Source: Amphiura filiformis | Taxonomy: Eukaryota > Echinodermata > Ophiuroidea > Amphilepidida > Amphiuridae | Length of the DNA: 64,000 nt | Reading direction: 5' to 3' | Assembly: GCF_039555335.1 (NCBI RefSeq) | Contig: NC_092628.1 | Coordinates: 65,055,292-65,119,291, forward strand | Shown here: piece after piece, positions 56,527 to 64,000 of the stretch | Layout: every line of letters starts with the position of its first letter | Position numbering within the stretch: position 1 is the stretch's first letter | Notes under the pieces: model-generated | Databases searched by the model: none | What the model saw: only the letters and a program-made list of their open reading frames with translations | What the model was told of the DNA's origin: nothing | Program-made: the position numbers and the translations under genes

Positions 56527-56621
56527 TTTGAATTTGCCGTCCGTCAACCTTGTCATGTCCAACAATGAGTAATCTGCTTCCCGGTCACCGTTCGCATTTA
56601 TTGCAATGTGATCAAAAACAC
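56527..56621 (-). CDS. Membrane guanylate cyclase, ectodomain exon (NGDREADYSL)
   Basis: This 95-bp exon completes a glycine codon and adds 31 residues: VFDHIAINANGDREADYSLL followed by DMTRLTDGKFK. It matches the G(V/Y)xxIDxxGDRxTDFxLxDMxxxxGxF block that closes the ligand-binding (ANF receptor, periplasmic-binding-like) domain of natriuretic peptide receptors. The acceptor is TTTTTCTCCTCTGAAG and the donor is AAA|GTGAGT. Phase 1 in, phase 0 out. It joins EGI-G of the exon at 59363-59510 and VVENYVG of 43072-43192. Confidence 0.92.
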
Positions 56622-56833
56622 CTTCAGAGGAGAAAAATAATATAATTATATCAATTATTACTCTGTTTTGGATAGAACAACATTTTTAGCGTCTTCTTTA
56701 AACTGGGCTGAAACACTGCTCTCCCATGATGCCCAAGCACCCTTTGCCATATTGAATCTAAACTGGTGAAAATGAGGTTAATTTGATCAGAATGCACATA
56801 CAGGCGTCAACATGGGGATGGGGGAGGGGTGGG

Positions 56834-56905
56834 GAATGATTTTATGGACCATCCCCCTGAGAGGATTTTTAAATCCTCTCAGGGGGATGGTCCATAAAAT
56901 CATTC
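56834..56905. repeat. Perfect palindrome, 35-bp arms, 2-nt spacer
   Basis: GAATGATTTTATGGACCATC and the next 15 bases are followed by TT and then their exact complement. No mismatch in 35 pairs. It lies in the intron 213 bp upstream of the acceptor of the exon at 56527-56621. Confidence 0.95.
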
Positions 56906-57194
56906 ACAATAAAACTCCCAGGATCTAATTTATATACGCCTAGGGGCCCTATGTATACCAAAGACCTTAACCCCGGCCTTAACCACTGGACCACGTCGCC
57001 CTCTTCTTAACAGGACTGTATATCATGATACCGAGTCTCTAATGAGTCGTTAGATGAACTATCAATTAATAATGCTATTACAGTACATGTAGCTTACAGT
57101 AGGCCTATGTATGGTAATGTACATGCCAATAATACTACCTGCTCAAACTCAATACTGTATCAAATGTAATAATCATCTTACTATAAATTGCGAA

Positions 57195-57260
57195 AAGCTG
57201 TATGTATGTATGTAGGGGTGTATGTAGGGGTGTGTGTATGTATACATGTATGTATGTGGC
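57195..57260. repeat. (TATG)n-rich microsatellite
   Basis: TATGTATG units interspersed with TAGGGGTG. Confidence 0.85.
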
Positions 57261-57795
57261 ATATGTAAAATGCTCCGTCAGTTTCTATCCAAATGTCGCC
57301 AAATTTATCCGGGAGATCGAGGAATATACGTCTTTAAACTTTATTTGGTTGAAAACGGTCAAGAATTGGCCTCCAAATCAGTGCTTTAATAGCGGCAAAA
57401 AATCACTTAGCGGCAAAAATAATTATAACTAGAGCGGTTCTCGGGTTGCGCGGTTTTCATACGCGGTTGGTGTGTAAGGTTGTTGGGTGATGGGTGATGG
57501 TATGGTAGTGGTTGTGTTTAAATGTGAGTTTCTTTTCAGAACCCTGTATGGTCGAAGCCTGGATGGTGGGTGGGTGGGGAGTGTGGGGTGATTAAAGAAG
57601 GAAATACCGGTAATATGGAAATGTAATAGGCCGCACAGCTGTGTAATGTGTATGTTTTACAAGATGCCCAGAGCACGGGTTGGGATATGAGATATCCCCT
57701 CGTGGTGTCGAGTTCACAACAGGTGTTGGTATTGCTTTACCAAAACAACCCGAGCCGTGTGTTGGAAGTTTTTTTATGTATAGACAGTTTTCTAG

Positions 57796-58255
57796 CAATG
57801 TTGACTGTACCCGCCAAGTTTCATGCCCATACGACAGATTTTAGTCATTTGACCTCAGATGGCCCCTGACTGACCTTGAATTACCCCCCAAAATGACCCT
57901 CCAAAAATGTGACTCTTAATGTTGACTGTACTCACCAAATTTCATGCTGTTATGACAGTGTTTAGTAATTTGACCTCAGATGATACCTGGGTGACCTCGG
58001 ATGACACCGAAATGACCTTCCAATAATTTGACTCTAAATGTTGACTATACCCACCAAGTTTCGTGCCCATATAACAGTTTTTAGTAATTTGACGTCAGAT
58101 GCCCCTGGGTGACCTCGGATGACCCCGATATGACCTTCCAAAAATTTGACTCTTAAGTGTTGACTATACCCACCAAGTTTCGTGCCCATATGACAGTTTT
58201 AGTCATTTGACCTCAGATGAACCCTGGGTGACCTTGGATGAACAACTATTTAGCA
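57796..58255. repeat. About 120-bp tandem repeat, 4 units, TGACCTC-rich
   Basis: Units start at about 57798, 57919, 58038 and 58157, with TGTTGACTRTACCC, CCAAGTTTCRTGCCCATA, ATTTGACCTCAGATGACCCC and TGACCTTCCAAAAATTTGAC in that order. The last unit is truncated. TGACCT is the complement of the AGGTCA half-site seen in the 6261-7074 array. Confidence 0.88.
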
Positions 58256-58305
58256 GTTATGAGGCCCAAAAGTTTCCATAATTCCAGGGTTAAGACCACC
58301 TTTAA

Positions 58306-58971
58306 GGGGTGGGGTATGAACCTTTGGACAGTATTTATTGTGGGAAATTAGAGCACATCACACATATCGAATTGCATTCTGAATACGAAAAATGTCCTTC
58401 TGATATCAAATAATTTTGATTTTTTGAAATTCGCAATGTAATACACATTTTATGGCAAAAGATTAAAAATTTATATTTTTGATATGTAACAGTACTTGAA
58501 GTAAACTTAATAAATCTGATAATATGTACTTAAAGTGTATGTAGGTGGGATGAAAAGCCGACGATCAATTGAAAATTTTGACCTTTCGTATTGAAGATAT
58601 GGATTTTGTTCCCAAAACACCAAAAATAATTAGGTCTTTTTGGGAAAAAAATCCATATCTTCAATATGAAAGATCAAAATTTTCAATTGATCATCGGCTT
58701 TTCCTCCCAGCTACATACACTTTAAGAATATATCATAAAATTTATAAAATTGACTTCGAGGACGGACTGTTATATATCAAAAATGTGAAAAATATCAAAT
58801 TTTAATAATTTGTCATAAAATTTGTATTATATCGTGAATTTCAAAAACTGAAATTTATTTGATATCAGAAAGACATTCTTCGTATTCAGAATGTAATTCG
58901 ATATGTCTGATGTGCTCTCATGTCCCACAAAAAATACTGTCGAAACGCTCAAAACGCTAATTCCAGATCCC
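58306..58971. mobile_element. TTAA-flanked foldback MITE (666 bp)
   Basis: TTAA at 58302-58305 and 58972-58975. Almost the entire length is an inverted repeat, for example GACAGTATTTATTGTGGGA with its complement and GATATCAAATAATTTTGATT with its complement. The centre is at about 58630. A diverged relative lies at 44851-45435. Confidence 0.9.
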
Positions 58972-59102
58972 TTAAGAAAAAATCAAATTAGGAAATTGTT
59001 TTTAATGCAATATACCCAGTAAGATATTCTTCATGCTCAATTCTTTTGTCACTGAAAAAGAATCAAATCAAAAGATTATTCCGAAATAGGTTTATGTACA
59101 TA

Positions 59103-59332
59103 TACTGCGCCAAAAAAATATCCTTACACTTGGAAAAATAATCACAATTTCAAAACTGAACCATATTGGGGGTAAATTTGTTTTTTTAATAGATGCACTA
59201 TCTAATCCTGCACATTATGACACCACATTGAATCCATTGCATCTATTAAACAAATAAAAATACCCAAATATGGTTTAGTTTTAAAATTAGTATTTTTCTT
59301 CTTAGTGTAAGGATACTTTTTTGGCGCAGTAT
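59103..59332. mobile_element. TA-flanked foldback MITE (230 bp)
   Basis: Termini TACTGCGCCAAAAAAATATC and the complement of GGATACTTTTTTGGCGCAGTA. TA at 59101-59102 and 59333-59334. Arms of about 95 bp are diverged. Its right end is 30 bp from the donor of the exon at 59363-59510. Confidence 0.88.
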
Positions 59333-59362
59333 ATATATATACCAATGTATTACGAAACCTAC

Positions 59363-59510
59363 CAATTCCCTCGTCAGCTACGTGGTCTCTGCCCCATATC
59401 CTGCGAATAAACTTGGTCCCTTTGAATGCCTCCCCTCGATTTAGACTCTCATTGACTGCTTTAAAGTATAGAACTACGGAATCATGGAAAGATGCCTTGG
59501 AGAAGTCTAT
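59363..59510 (-). CDS. Membrane guanylate cyclase, ectodomain exon (SFHDSVVLYFKAVNES)
   Basis: This 148-bp exon encodes 49 residues, IDFSKASFHDSVVLYFKAVN then ESLNRGEAFKGTKFIRRIWG and RDHVADEGI, plus one base. It matches the AGSFHDGVLLYAQALNETLxxGG and GxxITRRMWNRxFxGVTG segments of natriuretic-peptide-receptor ectodomains. NES is a potential N-glycosylation site at the same place as in the family. The acceptor is ATTTCTTGCAG and the donor is ATTG|GTAGGT. It enters in phase 0 and leaves in phase 1. The exons for the rest of the N-terminal ligand-binding domain and the signal peptide were not found up to 64000 and probably lie beyond. Confidence 0.9.
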
Positions 59511-59899
59511 CTGCAAGAAATATGACATTTAGAAACGTATTCATTTTCTGATGGTGATGGGATGGGCTGATGTCGATTAGAATATTTATTGTCGACAAAT
59601 CTCAAGATCAGACGTCGACAAGTTGTCGACAAAGCAATACATCAATAAAGTCAATATTAAGTTCAGAGACCACATAATGTGTCGTTTATTTACATCAAAA
59701 TATTACCATATATATACCCAGCATCAGAATATTGGGGTTGCAAGGGGCTATGCAATAATTATGAGCCCGGAAGGAGAAGTTTTAGGCCAGCCGAGGTGTA
59801 ACGAGTAACAAGTGTAACGGGATTCGAAATTATAATTATAGTGAGACGCGACATTATGTTTATCTCTTCCCTGGATTGACCTCGATTAGGAGGTCTGAA

Positions 59900-60035
59900 C
59901 CATGGGAAGATGCAATCAGCCTATCGGAAGCATCACATCACCGAATCAGCTCTGTTGCGGGTGCAAAATGGCATCATATCATACGGGCTCTTGATAAAAG
60001 ACAGGATGTTGTGCTGGTCCTTTTGGACCCCCGCC
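59900..60035 (+). pseudogene. LINE reverse transcriptase scrap (motif A region)
   Basis: The plus-strand frame reads HHIIRALDKRQDVVLVLLDP. It resembles the region leading into RT motif A (xxxDxGxxVxLVLLDLSAAFD) of CR1/L2-type LINEs, and then collapses into a C-run. Very short, so the assignment is tentative. Confidence 0.5.
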
Positions 60036-60196
60036 CCCCCCCCCCCAAGTCAACACAATAGTAATTGGTAACCATGAGAGTTACCAAATCTTTCAAAGAC
60101 CCCTTTACAATGATTTTTCATAAAAATTACCCCCCTTTTTCATGCAAGAAGTCAGTCTCTTACACAAGACATACCACCACACGCTTGACTGCTGCA

Positions 60197-60415
60197 CATT
60201 GAGTATCCTTGGCAAAAGTACCTCTCTCATCCATAATTGACCGTCGAAAGTTCATCGTAGTTATGATGCCTGTTACACATTTTATGCGCGCGCGATCCGG
60301 GAAATACATTGAGTATCCTTGGCAAAAGTACCTCTCTCATCCATAATTGACCGTCGAAAGTTCATCGTAGTTATGATGCCTGTTACACATTTTATGCGCG
60401 CGCGATCCGGGAAAT
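60197..60415. repeat. Perfect 110-bp tandem duplication
   Basis: CATTGAGTATCCTTGGCAAA and the following bases to GCGCGCGCGATCCGGGAAAT occur twice with period 110 and no internal difference. Confidence 0.95.
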
Positions 60416-60689
60416 TATTTCATGCTTCGGGTTTTATCGGAATGACTCAGTTTGAAAAGGTCTATAACTAGAATTTCAAACACCCCTTTTCAATGACACT
60501 AAATATTGACATAAAATTACCGGATTTCCCCAAGAACCCCTTTTATCCAAATTTCGCGGACAGTGCAAATTAAATAAGCCATATTTTGTTGATTTCACAG
60601 TCAAATTTCACGGACAGTGCACATTAAATAGCCCCTATTTTGCCACTGAATTTCGCGGTCCTCGCTACTGGTACTATTAGTTTATAGGT

Positions 60690-60812
60690 GAGGTTTGGGG
60701 TGATACGGATTATATCTGTTCGAGGAGACCGCATCAGGCGAGGGCGATAGCCAGAGCCTGATACGGACTCCGAGGCTAGATGAAATCCGTATCACCCCTA
60801 AACCTAACCTAA
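60690..60812. repeat. Imperfect hairpin, GGTGATACGGAT arms
   Basis: AGGTTTGGGGTGATACGGAT pairs with ATCCGTATCACCCCTAAACC. An inner GCATCAGGC pairs with GCCTGATAC. The total span is about 123 bp. The loop contains GAGGGCGATAGCC. Confidence 0.8.
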
Positions 60813-60833
60813 TAACGATTTTATCATACCGTA

Positions 60834-62140
60834 CGAGGGGCAGTCAGTATGTTTTAAGAGTTGACTCGTGACGTCATTTGTGGATCGTTTTCATGGCATT
60901 TCTCAATGATTACATAAACACTGTACCTTTGTCTTTCAAACAACACATGTAAAAATTATATCACACACATGATTACGTAACAGTATTAGCATAAAATCAA
61001 TGGTCTAGAGTCACCTGGTGAAATTGAGTCGTTTTTGTTAAGGGAAATAAGAGGCCGAAATGAGGTATTGTTGTATTTTCTATATTTTCTTGGGAATTAA
61101 AGAATGGAGAATACTACTGTTTGGAACAGTAATAGAACACAAACTACCAGTTCATGAAACCATATTTGTTGGGCTGGAAAGATTTTAGTTTATTTAAAAT
61201 GCGTAGTCAAATATGTCTTATTTTGGACAAAAACAAGGCTTTTCTTTCTTTAAAAATCTTGATATTGCCAAAAATAGCAAACGTGGAAATTTAATTTTTT
61301 TTTGCCAGTTCTGTTGACTAATCTCTAAACATTTAAACGGGAGTCTCCCTAGAAAATATTTGAATCCGTGATTAAAATATAACTGTTATTCTACCATTGT
61401 TACATTTATACAAAAAGTAGTGGTACAAAGAGAGAGACCATCGTTTGAATGAGAAATTAATTTTTAAAACTTTTCTGTTCATTTCAGGTTGAGATCATCC
61501 ATAAAAATTCATATGAATATTTAAATTACAATTTTCATAGCATTTTGTAATATTTTAGGCCCTATTTACATGGAATTTTGCAATTTTCGTGCATTTCCAC
61601 CATGTTGTATCGGTCGTCCCACCTACGCATGCGCAGATTGTTGTTTGATTTGCACCAGTTATCATCGCACTGAGTACCAGCTCTCACACGTGACCAGTCA
61701 TTATATTTTAGTATGTTTAATTTTGGAGATAATTGATGTCATTTGTAATAACTGCTTTTTCATTTTCGCCATTTTTGCAGAATATTTTCGCTTCCATTCA
61801 AGCCCTAAAGTTGTTGAAGTTTCCAGACGTCCCATTTCCACCAAAGTATAATGGCAAGTCTCATATTTTAGCCATATGCATCTTGTACTTTTGCTGTTCT
61901 CGGACATTGTAAACACGTGTTTTTTTCTGTAATTTAAAAGGCCCGCCTTTTTGCGTGATTTGGCAGTGTCCCTAGACTATTATGCTAATGCTGTTACGTA
62001 ATCATGTGTATGATATAATTTTTACATATGTTGTATGAAAGAAAAAGGTACAGTGTTTATGTAATCATTGAGAAATGCCATGAAAACAATCCACAAATGA
62101 CGTCACGAGTCAACTCTTAAAACATACTGACTGCCCCTCG
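60834..62140. mobile_element. Mariner-type foldback element (1,307 bp), TA duplication
   Basis: Terminal arms CGAGGGGCAGTCAGTATGTT and its complement extend for about 175 bp with good pairing (GAGTTGACTCGTGACGTCA). TA at 60832-60833 and 62141-62142. No transposase in the about 950-bp interior. Confidence 0.88.
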
Positions 62141-62325
62141 TATAAATAATCTCTCATAACGAAAACAAATATTCACGGGCGTAATTCTTGGCTGAAACAA
62201 TTTTACTCACAAACTACGCATGCTCTGTTTTCTACTGACCTGATACAGCGCGTTGGGATGCACTCAGGGGGTATGATACGAGAAATATCATGTCAGTAAA
62301 TTGGGGCGCTTATCCAATTGTTACG

Positions 62326-62464
62326 AGTCGTACTTGACTCTAGGCCAAAATCACCTTTTACCCGAACTCACACGAATGCACAACACAAATACACTGTTTG
62401 ATTTTAAGCTAACAAATCTAAGTCTTTAATTGAAAACAAAGTATGCTTGGTACATATAACAACA
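62326..62464 (-). mobile_element. LTR 3'-end fragment related to the 21080-22274 solo LTR
   Basis: On the minus strand the phrases GTGTTGTGCATTCG, GTGAGTTCGGGTAAAAGGTG and ATTTTGGCCTAGAGTCA parallel the end of the solo LTR at 22200-22274, ending in CGTAACAATTGG. The LTR body seems to be interrupted by the element at 62467-63120. Its far end is not defined. Confidence 0.55.
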
Positions 62465-62466
62465 AT

Positions 62467-63120
62467 TCGTTGGCTGTATTCCATAGTGGCGTATAGTGAT
62501 TTTTGGTCATTTTTTTTGAAAATTGGCACATATGTTTTTAATGATGTTCTCTTTCATTTTTTCTAAGTCTCATCAGTCATAATTGGCTAATTAATTAGTA
62601 ATTAATCAATTAAATGTGGCGTATAGTTACAAAGTGACATTTTTTGTATTCCATAGTGGCGTATCGACCATACGCCACTTTTTATACACATTTTAATTTA
62701 TAATTATGAAATATCGGCAAAAATGAAAAACATCGTATGTCATAGTGGCGTACACGTATCGGACCTATACGCCACTATGGAATACGAACGACGAAAAGTA
62801 ACGCCATAGGGATTACACGGCGACCGAGGTGGCGTACGGTTAACGTTATGTTAGGGTATTGCGTTTTGTTTGTTTTCCATAGTGACGTATAGTTTTATTT
62901 TCAGTTTGCCAGCAATAGTATGTATTTATTTCTTTTGAAAAATATATAACAATAAAATCTATTTAGTTTACTACAGAAATTTCACATCATTTACCAAATA
63001 AAATGAATGTCTGATTTACACAACTCGATTTTAAATTGTCATTTCTTCAAACCCGATTTTCTCGAAAAGTTGTTTATTCGCGGCGCCCCACTATACGCCA
63101 CTATGGAATACGGACGACGA
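62467..63120. mobile_element. MITE (about 654 bp) with repeated ATAGTGGCGTA motifs
   Basis: Left terminus TTCGTTGGCTGTATTCCATA then GTGGCGTATAGTG; the right end is its complement with three mismatches. Inside, TGGCGTA or its complement, usually within CATAGTGGCGTA, recurs about nine times, including complete internal copies of the terminus at about 62648 and 62766-62797. No coding sequence. The target duplication is unclear. Confidence 0.8.
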
Positions 63121-64000
63121 ATTACAATAAAATCACACAATCAGTTTTATTCTATCGGTACTTAACCAGCGGTCTTCTTGTTGGTGATTCTAGAGTTCTT
63201 GCAATGTTCTGGACGACTGATGTATTATATCCTTATTCACTTGTCCTGCGAAAATCAGTGAAGTCCATTGTACACTTGCATTTATAAATCCTTGCGCATA
63301 AAATCCTCATACGAAAATGATGCTTCCTCCAATCTCCTTTGCGCTGCTATCGCCACAAATATATCTCCTTGCGCTGCTTTCCCAACACATTTATATCTCC
63401 TTGCGCTGATTTCTCCAAAAATGGTGTTTCTTTCACCAATCACTCTTTTTCCCAGGGAACAGGTTTCTTTAACACAGCTCCGCTGTTTTTTGACAGATGC
63501 ATGGCCTTCACAAATCCAGCAAACACCAGGAATATCGACAGAAGAACTTTAATCCTTTCATGAGGAAGAGCATATTTGTTTGCTCGCTATCTCCTTCGTT
63601 GCTGTATTAAAATAGCTCAATTATTGGCTATATAAACTGGTTAAAATGTACTTCTTTTTTGAAGCACGAAGACCAGCACACACATGTGGAGTTTCTCAAT
63701 CTCCCATGGCATTCTGTAAAGTCCAAACAAAAGCCTCCAGCTTTTTATATCAGTACTCATGCAAAAACCCATCATCTATTAATAAACCATTACTTCAATC
63801 ACATTTTCACAACATTGCTGCAATCTTGGGATTTCCCAAGATTAATTATACACATTCACCTTTCACATTACATCACTTCCTGGGTTTTTTTTCTGATGGT
63901 GCAATAATGAACTGGGGATTTCTAAGTTCCAAACATAGTTTACAATAATTTGGGGGAATTCCATAATGACTCTCCACACCATTATCTTGCACATACAAGG
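63121..64000. other. Sequence with a short CTCCTTGCGCTG tandem, nothing else recognised
   Basis: Three degenerate units of about 33-40 bp (CTCCTTTGCGCTGCTATCGC, CTCCTTGCGCTGCTTTCCCA, CTCCTTGCGCTGATTTCTCC) lie at 63331-63416. The beginning may be the rest of the interrupted LTR. No upstream ectodomain exon of the cyclase gene was found. Confidence 0.45.

Noticed and set aside
61570..61851. 93-codon plus-strand frame
   Set aside because: Lies inside the interior of the mariner-type foldback and shows no transposase motifs.
62200..62330. Possible upstream ectodomain exon on the minus strand
   Set aside because: A donor-like GTCAGT is present, but the peptide does not resemble a natriuretic receptor ectodomain and the segment adjoins an LTR fragment.

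Overview
This is animal nuclear DNA. It is AT-rich and intron-dominated, and packed with eukaryotic transposons: MITEs, non-LTR retrotransposons, a Penelope-like element and a solo LTR. The repeat content would fit a marine invertebrate (echinoderm, hemichordate or similar), but the sequence alone does not fix the species.

One host gene is visible, and it spans essentially the whole window on the minus strand, reading from about 59.5 kb down to 1.3 kb. I found eleven exons by splice signals, reading-phase agreement and peptide similarity to membrane (natriuretic-peptide-type) guanylate cyclase receptors. In transcript order: three exons for the C-terminal part of the extracellular ligand-binding domain (59363-59510, 56527-56621, 43072-43192), one transmembrane exon (38984-39068), two alternative juxtamembrane exons (32048-32213 and 31811-31958), and five exons of the kinase-homology domain (20890-20961, 16484-16561, 14064-14168, 7625-7690, 1302-1482). 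Every junction is in phase. The N-terminus lies beyond 64 kb and the cyclase catalytic domain beyond position 1, so neither is in the window.

The most interesting point is the pair of adjacent juxtamembrane exons. They are diverged duplicates (both carry a W-[RK]-I-x-YEEL-x-F core). They have the same entry and exit phases, are 89 nt apart, and cannot both be included without a frameshift. This predicts a mutually exclusive splice choice that changes the segment joining the membrane helix to the pseudokinase domain.

The introns hold almost everything else. 1-14 kb: a hAT-type MITE, a 29-bp-TIR element, a tandem array of about 140 bp rich in AGGTCA half-sites, a Penelope-like element broken by two insertions and abutting an oppositely oriented second piece, and two copies of a 9-bp-TSD MITE, one nested in an older foldback that carries a hammerhead-ribozyme-like core. 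14-31 kb: hairpin clusters, a solo LTR, TTAA-flanked foldbacks, a 1.9-kb palindromic element and a deleted mariner-type transposon. 31-50 kb: a 508-bp tandem duplication, an RTE-like LINE, a 2.2-kb foldback, and a 3.6-kb element with perfect 8-bp target duplications. 50-64 kb: a nearly full-length CR1/Jockey-group LINE, TA- and TTAA-flanked MITEs, a perfect 35-bp-arm palindrome, a perfect 110-bp tandem duplication and an LTR fragment.

No prokaryotic operon, CRISPR array, rRNA gene or intact tRNA gene was seen. All non-exonic claims rest on visible similarity, inverted termini and target-site duplications; no database search was possible.
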